A stretch of DNA of 19,025 nucleotides, taken from assembly GCA_025453505.1 (NCBI GenBank), contig JALOQG010000010.1:1-19025 (forward strand), in the 5' to 3' direction. Source of the stretch: Myxococcota bacterium. GTDB taxonomy: Bacteria > Myxococcota_A > UBA9160 > PR03. Position numbers and translations under genes: made by a program. The stretch's first letter is position 1; the number at the start of each line of letters is the position of its first letter. Positions 10,878 to 17,903 of this stretch are shown one piece after another. Under the pieces are notes generated by a model. The model made no database searches. It saw only the letters and a list, made by a program, of their open reading frames with translations, and was not told the origin of the DNA.

Positions 10878-11351
10878 ATGAGCGTCGAGATGAACGGCAT
10901 CGCGCACATCCAGCTCACCGTCAGCGATCCGGATCGGTGTATTCCGTGGTGGGAGAAGCTCTGCCACTTCCTCGAGATGAAGACGCTGATCAAGGGCGAC
11001 GGAATCATCTACTGCATCGGCTCTCGCACGGGCATCCTGGTGCGCGGTGCGCCGCCGGAGAAGCGCGGCGAGCGCTTCGACCAGGATCGCGCGGGCCTGC
11101 ATCACCTGTGCTTCCGCGCGCGCGAACGCGATCACGTCGACGCCGTGCATCGCTTCCTCGTGGACGAGCTGCAAGCGCACATCGTGCATCCGCCCGAGGA
11201 GGGCGGCTTCGCACCCGGCTACTACTCGGTGCTCTTCGAGGATCCGGACGGGATCCGCGTCGAGATCAACCACGTGCCCGGCAGGGGCCACTTCGGCTCG
11301 GGCGGACGCCTCGGGCCGGGCGGCGACGGGCCGGCCAGCCGGTACCCGTGA
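10878..11351 (+). CDS. VOC-family (glyoxalase/dioxygenase-fold) protein
   Basis: A 157-residue protein with two beta-alpha-beta-beta-beta modules of the vicinal oxygen chelate fold. Likely metal ligands are H10 (GIAHIQLTVSD), H75 or H76 (AGLHHLCFRARE) and E129 (EDPDGIRVEINH), the standard VOC spacing. The family includes glyoxalases, fosfomycin-resistance proteins, epimerases and extradiol dioxygenases, and this sequence does not say which. The C-terminal tail (134-157) is Gly-rich and probably disordered. The ATG has GAGGAG upstream with good spacing. The stop overlaps the GTG of the RluA-family gene (GTGA), so the two are translated together. It is clearly distinct from arsI because it lacks the CC pair. 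Confidence 0.85.
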   Translation: MSVEMNGIAHIQLTVSDPDRCIPWWEKLCHFLEMKTLIKGDGIIYCIGSRTGILVRGAPPEKRGERFDQDRAGLHHLCFRARERDHVDAVHRFLVDELQAHIVHPPEEGGFAPGYYSVLFEDPDGIRVEINHVPGRGHFGSGGRLGPGGDGPASRYP

Positions 11352-12259
11352 GCGAAGCGCGGACGGCGGCCCCGCGAGATCGTTTCGATCCGCCGCTCCT
11401 GCGCGTGCGCTGGACGACGTCGGCGGCGGTCTCGCGCGAGGCGTTCCTCGGCGAGCTGCGGGCGCGCAGCGGTTGGGAGTCCGCGCGCATCGAGAGCGTG
11501 CTGTGGCACGGCGGCGTGTTCCTCGACGACCGGCCGCACGCGGGCGCGACGCTCCCGGAGACGATCGCCGCCCACACGCGCGTGGACCTCTACGCATTCG
11601 CGTGGGAGCCCGAGCCGATCGCGATCGACGCCGCGCGCATCCTCCACGACGCCGCCGACTGGCTCGCGGTGGACAAGCCGGCGTGGACGACGACGCAACG
11701 CTCGCGCGCGAGCGAGCGGCTCTCCGTCGAGGCGGCGCTGCGCGCCTTCGCGGGCGAGCCAGGGCTCGTCGCCGTGCATCGCCTCGACCGCGAGACGAGC
11801 GGCGTGCTGGTCTTCGCGAAGACGCGCGGCGCCGCCACGCGTCTCGGACGCGCCTTCGCCGAAGGCCGCATGCGCAAGCGCTATCTCGCGCGCGTCGCGC
11901 CCGTGCCGCGAGAGCGGAGCTGGGAGGTCTCCGGCTTTCTCGGTCGCGTGCTCGATCCGCAGCGCTACCGGTTCGCGCTGCGCGACGTCGAAGCCCCCGG
12001 CTTTCGCGCGAGCCGCACGCGCTTCACGCGGCTCGACGACGACGGCGCGTCGGCCCGCGTCGCCTGCGAGCCGCTCACCGGCCGTTCGCACCAGATCCGC
12101 GTGCACCTCGCGGCGAGCGGCACACCGATCGTCGGCGATGCGCTCTACGGCGGCGTCGCGGGCGAACGCACGCTGCTGCACGCGAGCGAACTGGCGCTGC
12201 CGGAGTCCGAGGGAGCGCCGCCGCTCGTGGCGCCGGCACCGGCTTCGCTGCGGGCCTGA
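11348..12259 (+). CDS. RluA-family RNA pseudouridine synthase
   Basis: A 303-residue enzyme that isomerises uridine to pseudouridine in rRNA or tRNA. The catalytic motif HRLDRETSGVLVFAKT (144-159) carries the essential Asp at 147. LTGRSHQIRVHLAASG (243-258) and IVGDALYGG (261-269) are the RluA C-terminal motifs, and LAVDKPAW (106-113) corresponds to the usual VxKPxG strand, with Trp-Thr-Thr replacing the typical Gly-Leu. An N-terminal portion (about 15-90) resembles a degenerate S4-like RNA-binding segment. The start is GTG 11348 in a GTGA overlap with the VOC gene, with no separate SD. A strong hairpin follows the stop. The target RNA position cannot be assigned. Confidence 0.88.
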   Translation: MSEARTAAPRDRFDPPLLRVRWTTSAAVSREAFLGELRARSGWESARIESVLWHGGVFLDDRPHAGATLPETIAAHTRVDLYAFAWEPEPIAIDAARILHDAADWLAVDKPAWTTTQRSRASERLSVEAALRAFAGEPGLVAVHRLDRETSGVLVFAKTRGAATRLGRAFAEGRMRKRYLARVAPVPRERSWEVSGFLGRVLDPQRYRFALRDVEAPGFRASRTRFTRLDDDGASARVACEPLTGRSHQIRVHLAASGTPIVGDALYGGVAGERTLLHASELALPESEGAPPLVAPAPASLRA

Positions 12260-12273
12260 AGGCCGAAACGAGC

Positions 12274-12300
12274 GCGGGCGGGGCCGTCGGCCCCGCCCGC
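12274..12300. terminator. Bidirectional hairpin terminator between convergent genes
   Basis: A perfect 12-base-pair stem (GCGGGCGGGGCC and its complement) closes a 3-base loop GTC in the 64-base gap between the rluA-like stop and the PEP-CTERM stop. Neither side has a real T-run; the minus side has only TTT shortly after the stem. It probably slows polymerase or stabilises both 3' ends. Confidence 0.7.
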
Positions 12301-12323
12301 AGCGGCAGAGAGAAGGGAAAGAG

Positions 12324-13223
12324 TCAGTTCGCGCGGCGACGCCCGGCGCGGGCGATGCCCGCGAGGCCGAGACCCAGCATCGCGAACGTGCCGGGCTCGG
12401 GGACGATGTTCGTCACCTCGGCGCTGATGTTCACGAAGTGGCCGTCGTTGGCCTGCGTGCGCGGAAACGCGCTGCCCGGATAGTCCTCGGCCGTGACGCG
12501 CGTCGTCTGCGTGCCGGCGAGCCCGAGCCGGATCGCGATCTCGTCGTTGCCGGTCGCGGCGGTCGCGGTCGGCAGGTTCACGGTCGACGTCCAGGTGAAC
12601 GACAGCGTGATCGTCTGGGTGCCGGTCAGGTTCGAGATCACCAGCTGATTCGTCTGGCTGAACGGCGTGTTCTTGTTGGAGTTGATGCTCTCGTTCTGCG
12701 AGATCCCGGGCAGGCCGAGGGCGGCATCGACGATCGCGTCCACGGTGCCGCTCACCGCACCCATGGTGGTGATCGCCTGGCGGGACGTGTTGGTGTCGTC
12801 GATCCGGGTGAGCGCGCCGATCCGGCTCGTATCGATCGTGAGTTCGTACATGGCGGTGGGCGCGGCCGTGACGGTGAAGGTGATCGAGTAGTTCGAGGTC
12901 GCAGTGCGGTTGATGTTGTTGTTCTGGCCCGTGTCGGCCGCCAGGATCGCGGCGTAGCGCGTCGCGGCAGCGACCGAGGAGCCGATCGTGTCGCCCGCCG
13001 AGCCGCCGGCGTTCAGGGTCGAGAGCGAACTCAGGTGCTCGGAGTACTCGCCCGTTTCACCGAAGAGGTTCGAGCCGAGGTTGTCGAACTTGTCGTTCAC
13101 CGAGTTGCTTCCGCCGAGCGCCGCCGAGTCGATCGAGATCGAGAGCGCGCCAGCCGGCTGCGCGACGGCCAGGGCCCCGATCCCGACGAGGCCCGCCATC
13201 CCGAGGAGTGTGTTCCGCAACAT
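12324..13223 (-). CDS. PEP-CTERM sorting-domain protein, exported
   Basis: A 299-residue secreted protein. A signal peptide at 1-26 precedes a Ser/Thr/Asn-rich, Cys-free body with several predicted beta-rich segments. The C-terminus is the PEP-CTERM tripartite signal: VPEPGT (274-279), a hydrophobic helix, then a basic RAGRRRAN end. In known systems exosortase (EpsH/XrtA type) recognises this and places the protein at the cell surface or in the exopolysaccharide matrix; no exosortase gene is in the window. Base composition is less GC-extreme than its neighbours, as expected for an Asn/Thr-rich protein. The ATG has GGAGACGGA just upstream. It is preceded by a sigma-54 promoter (13343-13357) and a structured leader, matching the known control of PEP-CTERM genes by the PrsK/PrsR system with RpoN. 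The body matches no family I recognise. Confidence 0.9.
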   Translation of the reverse strand: MLRNTLLGMAGLVGIGALAVAQPAGALSISIDSAALGGSNSVNDKFDNLGSNLFGETGEYSEHLSSLSTLNAGGSAGDTIGSSVAAATRYAAILAADTGQNNNINRTATSNYSITFTVTAAPTAMYELTIDTSRIGALTRIDDTNTSRQAITTMGAVSGTVDAIVDAALGLPGISQNESINSNKNTPFSQTNQLVISNLTGTQTITLSFTWTSTVNLPTATAATGNDEIAIRLGLAGTQTTRVTAEDYPGSAFPRTQANDGHFVNISAEVTNIVPEPGTFAMLGLGLAGIARAGRRRAN

Positions 13224-13262
13224 TCCGTCTCCACTTCGTTCGCGTCAGGTTCTGGATGCGAA

Positions 13263-13294
13263 AAGGCCGCTCACCTGGACAAAGGAGCGGCCTT
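13263..13294 (-). terminator. Terminator-like hairpin in the PEP-CTERM leader
   Basis: On the minus strand a 10-base-pair perfect stem, AAGGCCGCTC with GAGCGGCCTT, closes a 12-base loop and runs into TTTT. It lies downstream of the sigma-54 promoter and about 40 bases before the PEP-CTERM ATG, so it could stop transcripts inside the leader, or end read-through from the upstream RarD gene. The run of T is short. Confidence 0.6.
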
Positions 13295-13334
13295 CGGGCC
13301 CGGGCATGCGCCCGGCCTCCTTCCCAGTGAGCGG
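13267..13334 (-). promoter_or_regulatory. Alternative leader fold (possible attenuator) of the PEP-CTERM mRNA
   Basis: In the minus-strand transcript CCGCTCACTGGGAAGGAG (13334-13317) can pair with 13287-13267 (about 18 pairs, two small bulges), enclosing an inner CCGGGC/GCCCGG hairpin (13315-13300). This pairing uses bases that also form the terminator-like stem (13285-13287 and 13267-13272), so the two folds exclude each other. The predicted start of transcription, near 13332, falls at the beginning of the 5' arm. It matches no riboswitch class I recognise. Confidence 0.45.
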
Positions 13335-13342
13335 CACTCATC

Positions 13343-13357
13343 GCAAGATCGGTGCCA
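13343..13357 (-). promoter_or_regulatory. Sigma-54 (RpoN) -24/-12 promoter for the PEP-CTERM gene
   Basis: The minus strand reads TGGCACCGATCTTGC: TGGCAC, five bases, TTGC, with the invariant GG and GC exactly ten bases apart. This fits the RpoN consensus. It predicts transcription starting near 13332 and a leader of about 109 bases. Dependence on an enhancer-binding protein (PrsR in known PEP-CTERM systems) follows from sigma-54 biology. Confidence 0.8.
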
Positions 13358-13440
13358 TCGTTTCCCGTCCGTTCGGTAGATATCCGAGCGTCCGGGCGCT
13401 TGACCGGTGCTGCGAGGTGAAGTCGATTTCCCAGCCGAGG

Positions 13441-13452
13441 GAAAGATCTTTC
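13441..13452. promoter_or_regulatory. Palindrome GAAAGATCTTTC, candidate enhancer (UAS) site
   Basis: A perfect 12-base palindrome overlapping the RarD stop, about 109-120 bases upstream of the predicted sigma-54 start. That is a normal distance for an enhancer-binding protein site. A second inverted repeat, TTTCCC with GGGAAA (13427-13444), overlaps it. It could instead be part of the RarD 3' end. The assignment is by position only. Confidence 0.35.
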
Positions 13453-14335
13453 ACACGCGCGAGCGGACGAGTTCCACGGAGTAGAGGACGAGCGCCGTCC
13501 AGATACAGCCGAATGCGACGGCGTGGGCGGACGTGAAGGGCTCGCCATACACCAGGACGGCGAGCGCGAGCGCGAGGCTCGGCGCGATGTACTGGAAGAG
13601 GCCGACCGTCGCGAGCCGCAGCCGGCGGGCCGCCGAGGCGAACCAGATCAGTGGCAGCGCGGTCACGACGCCGGCCCCGACGAGCAGCGTCGCGACCCAC
13701 GGCCCCTGCGCGGCGGCCTGCGCGAACGGCCCGACGCCGGCGTGCTCCTGCTGCGCGATGGCGAGCGCCGCGATCGGCGCGAGCAGCCCCGTCTCGATCG
13801 CGAGCCCTGCGAGCGACGCGACCGGAACCGTCTTGCGGATCAGCCCGTAGAGCGCGAACGACACCGCGAGCGCCAGCGAGATCCACGGCAGCTCGCCGAT
13901 CGACCACGCGAACGACGCGACACCGGCGCTCGCGATCGCGACCGCGACGAACTGCAGCGGCCGCAGTCGCTCCCCGAGCAGCGCGATGCCGAGCACCACG
14001 TTCATCAGGGGATTGAGGTAGTAGCCGAGACTCGTCGCGACGATCTGGTCCTGCGCTACGGCCCAGATGAAGATCAGCCAATTCACCGAGATGAGCAGCG
14101 CCGACGCCGCGAGCGCGGCGATGTTGTGGCGGCTCGCGATCGCCGTGCGCACCTCGGGCCAGCGGCGCGAAAACGTCAGCAGCAGCGCCGCGAACACCGC
14201 CGTGCCGAGCACGCGCACGAGCAGCACCTCGAGCGCCGGCAGGTCGCGCAGTTCCTTCCAGTAGGCCGGCAGCAGCCCCCAGCTCGTGTAGGCCGCGAGG
14301 GCGTAGGCGACCCCGGCGGATCCGCGCGTGTCCAT
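13451..14335 (-). CDS. rarD: RarD / EamA-family drug-metabolite transporter permease
   Basis: A 294-residue inner-membrane protein with about ten hydrophobic helices and two EamA repeats. The RarD subgroup signature is seen at the N-terminus, YALAAYTSWGLLPAYWKEL, followed by ALEVLLVRVLGTAVFAALLL and NWLIFIWAVAQDQIVATSLGYYLNPL. The second repeat includes LFQYIAPSLALALAVLVYGEP. RarD homologues are named for chloramphenicol resistance, but the physiological substrate is unsettled. The open frame extends to 14482; the ATG at 14335 aligns with the usual RarD start and avoids a basic, shadow-coded extension. There is no SD before it. Its start is only 23 bases from the divergent hydrolase start, so its promoter must lie inside that gene. 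Confidence 0.88.
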   Translation of the reverse strand: MDTRGSAGVAYALAAYTSWGLLPAYWKELRDLPALEVLLVRVLGTAVFAALLLTFSRRWPEVRTAIASRHNIAALAASALLISVNWLIFIWAVAQDQIVATSLGYYLNPLMNVVLGIALLGERLRPLQFVAVAIASAGVASFAWSIGELPWISLALAVSFALYGLIRKTVPVASLAGLAIETGLLAPIAALAIAQQEHAGVGPFAQAAAQGPWVATLLVGAGVVTALPLIWFASAARRLRLATVGLFQYIAPSLALALAVLVYGEPFTSAHAVAFGCIWTALVLYSVELVRSRV

Positions 14336-14343
14336 GGAGGCGG

Positions 14344-14349
14344 TAGAAT
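14344..14349 (+). promoter_or_regulatory. Putative -10 element for the hydrolase operon
   Basis: TAGAAT, the same hexamer as before the VOC gene, lies nine bases before the GTG at 14359. If used, the mRNA would start nearly at the start codon (leaderless or near-leaderless), or translation begins at the GTG at 14389. Confidence 0.3.
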
Positions 14350-14358
14350 GACCGAGCC

Positions 14359-16191
14359 GTGTCCCCCCGTCGCCTCTCGCCGCCGCTCGTGCGGCTCGCG
14401 CTCCTGCTCTCGATTCCGCTGGCGCTCGGCGCCGCGCGCTGCGGCATTCCGGGTCCCCAGCCGAGCGCGACCGCCGGCGCATGGACGACCGAGGCCCGCG
14501 TCTTCGAGCGCTTCGAGACGGCCGGCAGCATCTGGGCGGAGTGGGACAACCCCTTCGACCCCGCGCAGGTCCGGCTCGACGGCGAGTTCCGCGCGCCCGA
14601 CGGCAGCGTCGTCGAGATGCCGGGCTTCTTCACGCGGCACTTCGGGCGGCGCCTCGTCGGCGGCTTCGAACGCGTCGAAGCGCGCGGCCAGACGCACTGG
14701 CGTGTACGTATGACGCCGACGCAGCCCGGCAGCTGGGAGTGGCGCTGGCGCGTCACGACGCCCAGCGGCGCATTCGAGACCGCATGGGAACCCTTCGAGG
14801 TCGCGCCCGCCGCGCCGGGCCGTCACGGCTTCCTGCGCCGCTCGCCGCTCGACGGCCGCCACCTGCGCTTCGACGACGGCACGCCCTACGTCGCGATCGG
14901 CCAGAACCTCGCCTGGTACGACGGACGCGGCACCTTCGCGTACGACGACTGGATCGCGAAGCTCGCGGTCGAGGGCGTCACGTACATCCGGCTGTGGATG
15001 CCGAGCTGGGCGTTCGGCCTCGAGACGATCCGCCGCGCGCCGGACGGATCGGTCGCGAGCAGCTCGCTCGGCGACTACACGGACCGCCTCGATCGCGCCT
15101 GGCAGCTCGACCACGTGATGGACCTGGCCGAGCGCCACGGCATCCAGGTGATGCTCTGCATCCAGAACCACGGGCCGTTCTCGCTCGAGGCGAACTCGGA
15201 GTGGGACGACAACCCGTACAACGCCGCCAACGGCGGACCGCTGCACGAGCCCGCAGCGATCTTCACCGATCCGGAGGCGCGCGCCCTCTTCCAGCGCCGG
15301 CTCCGGTATCTCGTCGCGCGCTGGGGCCATGCGACGAACCTGCTGGCCTGGGAGCTGTGGAACGAGGTCGATCTCGTCGGCCAGGGCGACGCCGTAGTGC
15401 AGTGGCACGCGGAGATGGCGGACACGCTGCGCATGCTCGACCCCTACGACCACCTGATCTCGACGAGTCTCGCGCGCAGCACGACGGGTCCGCTCTGGGA
15501 TCTGCCGCAGATCGACTTCACGCAGATCCACCACTACCAGTTCCCGCTGCCGATCGACATGCCGACGGTGCTCCACAGCCGTCTGCGCGCATACGCCAAC
15601 GCGCATCCGGACAAGCCGCGCCTCGTGTCCGAATACGGCGTCGACTACCGCGGACCGGCGGAGACGCTCGCGGGCGACCCCGACGGCGTCGGATTCCATC
15701 AAGGACTCTGGGTCGGCCTGCTCGGCGGCGGCTTCGGCACCGGCATGAGCTGGTGGTGGGACAACGTCGTCGACCCGAGCGATCTCTACTTCCACTTCGG
15801 CGCGATCGCGCGCTTCGTCGCCGGCATCGCGTTCGACGCGCAGGGATTCCAGGCGATCCGGCCGGCGGTCGCGCTGCCGGGCCGAAGCCTCGCGGCGTAT
15901 GCGCTGCGCGGCGAATCGGCGCTGCTCGCCTGGATCCAGAACGTCGAGCACCAGTGGACCTTCGAGCCGCCGCTCGACGGCCCCGACGAGCGACCCGTCG
16001 AGGGCGCCACGCTCACCCTCGCTGGCCTCGCCGACGGCGCGTGGACCGCGCGCTGGATCGATCCCTACACCGGAAACGACGTGGCGAGCGAGTCCGTCAC
16101 CGTCACCGGCGGCGCGGCCACGCTGCTCGTGCCGACCTTCACCCGCGACACCGCGCTGCGTCTCGAGCGCCGAGGAGAGGAACTTCGATGA
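14359..16191 (+). CDS. Exported DUF5060 / GH5-like glycoside hydrolase
   Basis: A 610-residue secreted protein. The N-terminus (1-26) is a signal peptide rich in Leu/Ala. Residues about 42-148 resemble DUF5060, the beta-sandwich that precedes clan A glycosidases: VFERFETAGSIWAEWDNPFDP and WRVRMTPTQPGSWEWRWRV-type blocks. A TIM-barrel domain (about 155-490) follows with FDDGTPYVAIGQNLAW, the acid/base Glu at 336 in ELWNEVD, and the likely nucleophile Glu at 425 in LVSEYGVD. A C-terminal beta domain (about 500-605) closes the protein. The closest described types are GH5-like or DUF4038-type hydrolases acting on plant or microbial polysaccharides; the substrate is unknown. The GTG start has no SD. 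It heads an operon: its stop overlaps the next ATG (ATGA). Confidence 0.85.
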   Translation: MSPRRLSPPLVRLALLLSIPLALGAARCGIPGPQPSATAGAWTTEARVFERFETAGSIWAEWDNPFDPAQVRLDGEFRAPDGSVVEMPGFFTRHFGRRLVGGFERVEARGQTHWRVRMTPTQPGSWEWRWRVTTPSGAFETAWEPFEVAPAAPGRHGFLRRSPLDGRHLRFDDGTPYVAIGQNLAWYDGRGTFAYDDWIAKLAVEGVTYIRLWMPSWAFGLETIRRAPDGSVASSSLGDYTDRLDRAWQLDHVMDLAERHGIQVMLCIQNHGPFSLEANSEWDDNPYNAANGGPLHEPAAIFTDPEARALFQRRLRYLVARWGHATNLLAWELWNEVDLVGQGDAVVQWHAEMADTLRMLDPYDHLISTSLARSTTGPLWDLPQIDFTQIHHYQFPLPIDMPTVLHSRLRAYANAHPDKPRLVSEYGVDYRGPAETLAGDPDGVGFHQGLWVGLLGGGFGTGMSWWWDNVVDPSDLYFHFGAIARFVAGIAFDAQGFQAIRPAVALPGRSLAAYALRGESALLAWIQNVEHQWTFEPPLDGPDERPVEGATLTLAGLADGAWTARWIDPYTGNDVASESVTVTGGAATLLVPTFTRDTALRLERRGEELR

Positions 16192-17210
16192 CCACCCGGA
16201 ACCGCCGCTGGACGCTGGCCGCCCGCCCGCGCGGACTCGTGAAGGAGAGCGACTTCCGACTCGAGGAAGCGCCGGTGCCGACGCCCGGCGAGGGCGAGGT
16301 GCTGGTGCGCGTGCTCTATCTCTCCTTCGACCCGACCCAGCGCGGCTGGATCGAAGATCGCCCGAGCTACATGCCGCCGGTGCAGATCGGCGAGGTGATG
16401 CGCGCGAGCGCGGTCGGCGAGGTCGTCGAGTCGAAGCACCCGGGCTTCGCGAAGGGCGATCTCGTGCAGGGCCTCTTCGGCTGGCAGGAGTACGCGCTGC
16501 TGCCCGCCGCCATGCTCGGTCCGAACGCGAAGATCCCGGCCGGCGTGCCGCCGACCTGGCCGCTCGGCGTGCTCGGCATCACCGGTCTCACCGCGTACTT
16601 CGGCATGCTCGACCTCGGCCAGCCGAAGGCCGGCGACACGGTCGTCGTGTCGGGCGCGGCCGGCGCGACCGGATCGGTCGCGGGACAGATCGCGAAGCTG
16701 CAGGGCGCGCGCGTCGTCGGCATCGCCGGCGGTCCGGACAAGTGCGCGTGGCTGACGCAGCAGGCGCACTTCGACGCCGCCATCGACTACAAGAAGGAGA
16801 ACGTCTCCGCGCGCCTGCGCGAACTCTGCCCGAAGGGCATCGACGTCTACTTCGACAACGTCGGCGGCGAGATTCTCGACGCGTGCCTCGAGCAGATCGC
16901 GCTGCGCGCGCGCATCGTGCTCTGCGGTGCGATCTCGGCCTACAACGAGGCGACGCCGCCGCCGGGCCCGCGCAATCTGCTCCGTCTCGTGGTGCAGCGC
17001 GGCCGCATGGAGGGCTTCATCGTGATCGACTACCTGCCGCGCTTCGGCGAAGGCGTCGCGAAGCTCTCCGAATGGGTGCGCGCCGGAAGGATCACCCACG
17101 CCGAGGACGTCCAGCACGGCATCGAGAACGCGCCGAAGACGTTGCTGCGGCTCTTCAGCGGCGCGAACTTCGGAAAGCAGGTGCTCGAAGTCGCGAAGCC
17201 GAGCGCATGA
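16188..17210 (+). CDS. NADP-dependent medium-chain reductase (CurA / leukotriene B4 dehydrogenase-like)
   Basis: A 340-residue zinc-free medium-chain dehydrogenase/reductase, a family that reduces activated double bonds of enones and aldehydes with NADPH. The nucleotide-binding loop is VVVSGAAGATGSVAGQIAK (152-170) with AAGATG at 157-162, and GGPDKCAWL (181-189) supplies the lysine typical of NADP preference. YFDNVGGEILDACL (221-234) and ISAYNEATPPPGPRNL (249-264) are subgroup signatures. There are no zinc cysteines. The start codon overlaps the hydrolase stop (ATGA), with GGAGAGG about eight bases upstream. The stop again overlaps the next gene by ATGA. It probably detoxifies reactive carbonyls; a link to the upstream hydrolase is not obvious. 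Confidence 0.9.
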   Translation: MTTRNRRWTLAARPRGLVKESDFRLEEAPVPTPGEGEVLVRVLYLSFDPTQRGWIEDRPSYMPPVQIGEVMRASAVGEVVESKHPGFAKGDLVQGLFGWQEYALLPAAMLGPNAKIPAGVPPTWPLGVLGITGLTAYFGMLDLGQPKAGDTVVVSGAAGATGSVAGQIAKLQGARVVGIAGGPDKCAWLTQQAHFDAAIDYKKENVSARLRELCPKGIDVYFDNVGGEILDACLEQIALRARIVLCGAISAYNEATPPPGPRNLLRLVVQRGRMEGFIVIDYLPRFGEGVAKLSEWVRAGRITHAEDVQHGIENAPKTLLRLFSGANFGKQVLEVAKPSA

Positions 17211-17731
17211 CGACCGCGCCGCGCGGTGATCTCGAACGGATCTTCTACGCGCTCGAGCAGGCGAACGTGCGCTACCTCGTCGTCGGCGGTGTCGCGGTGG
17301 TGCTGCATGGCCACCCGCGATTGACGGCCGACCTCGATCTGGTGGTCGCACTCGAACCCGCGAACGTGCGATCGGCCGTCGAGGCGCTCGCGAATCTGGG
17401 GTATCGGCCTCGCGCGCCGATCCCCCTCGCGGCCTTCGCCGACCCCGAACAGCGACGCGCGTGGATCGAGGAGAAGGGACTCACGGTGCTCTCGCTCGCG
17501 AGTCCGGAGTTTCCGCTCACCGAGGTCGATCTTTTCGCGGCCGAGCCGATTCCCTTCGAACCGGCCTACGCCCGTGCCTTGTCGGTGTCGATCGGAGGCG
17601 TACGGATCACGGCGGCTGGCCTCGAGGACCTGATCGCACTCAAGCGGCGTGCGGGACGGCCGAAGGACCTCGCAGACGTCGAGGCACTCGAAGCGATCGC
17701 GCGCGAACGCGGAGAGGATGGCAATGCCTGA
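17207..17731 (+). CDS. AbiEii-like nucleotidyltransferase (MNT fold), possible toxin-antitoxin component
   Basis: A 174-residue minimal nucleotidyltransferase. RYLVVGGVAVVLHGHPRLTA (22-41) holds the GG motif; the paired catalytic aspartates follow at 42 and 44 (ADLDLVV), and a third acidic residue is at 108 (TEVDLF). KRRAGRPKDLADVEAL (147-162) matches the C-terminal motif of AbiEii/AbiGii-type and related proteins. It could transfer nucleotides to tRNA or protein, as MNT enzymes in toxin-antitoxin pairs do, but no biochemical function is shown. The ATG overlaps the previous stop, with no separate SD. A small basic protein (17724-17903) overlaps its end by eight bases, so they form a two-gene module carried at the end of a metabolic operon. 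Confidence 0.8.
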   Translation: MTTAPRGDLERIFYALEQANVRYLVVGGVAVVLHGHPRLTADLDLVVALEPANVRSAVEALANLGYRPRAPIPLAAFADPEQRRAWIEEKGLTVLSLASPEFPLTEVDLFAAEPIPFEPAYARALSVSIGGVRITAAGLEDLIALKRRAGRPKDLADVEALEAIARERGEDGNA

Positions 17732-17903
17732 GAGCACGCGTGAAAGCGAAGCGCGCGCACGTTCCGAGCGCGAGCAGCGGCGCGCCTGGCTCGCGACCAC
17801 TCCCGAGCAGCGCATCGCCTGGCTGGAACAAGCGAAGCGCTTCGCGACGACCGCCGTCGACGCAGCACGGCGGCGGCGTGCCGGCGGGAAGAAGCCGGCC
17901 TAG
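17724..17903 (+). CDS. 59-residue basic helical protein, partner of the nucleotidyltransferase
   Basis: A small highly charged protein, probably all helical. The core is REQRRAWLATTPEQRIAWLE (16-35), with repeated Trp-Leu and Glu-Gln-Arg patterns, and the end is Arg/Lys-rich. I recall small proteins with this WLxxTPEQRxxWL pattern beside similar nucleotidyltransferases, but I cannot check it here. The start at 17724 has GGAGAGG six bases upstream, better than the ATG at 17718, which abuts the SD. It overlaps the nucleotidyltransferase by eight bases. It may be an antitoxin, adaptor or RNA-binding partner (inference). Its TAG stop lies in a CTAG shared with the convergent esterase. Confidence 0.7.
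   Translation: MPESTRESEARARSEREQRRAWLATTPEQRIAWLEQAKRFATTAVDAARRRRAGGKKPA

Noticed and set aside
13263..13340. Cyclic-di-GMP (GEMM) or glycine riboswitch in the PEP-CTERM leader
   Set aside because: A CCAGGTGAGCGG stretch and a CCGAAGG are suggestive, but the other conserved core elements (for example GCAAAGCC of GEMM) are absent.
14348..14350. ATG at 14348 as the hydrolase start
   Set aside because: It is not in frame with the hydrolase; the in-frame candidates are GTG 14359 and GTG 14389.
14359..14445. Lipoprotein signal in the DUF5060 hydrolase (Cys 28 after AAR)
   Set aside because: An Arg directly before the Cys does not fit a lipobox; an ordinary signal peptide is more likely.
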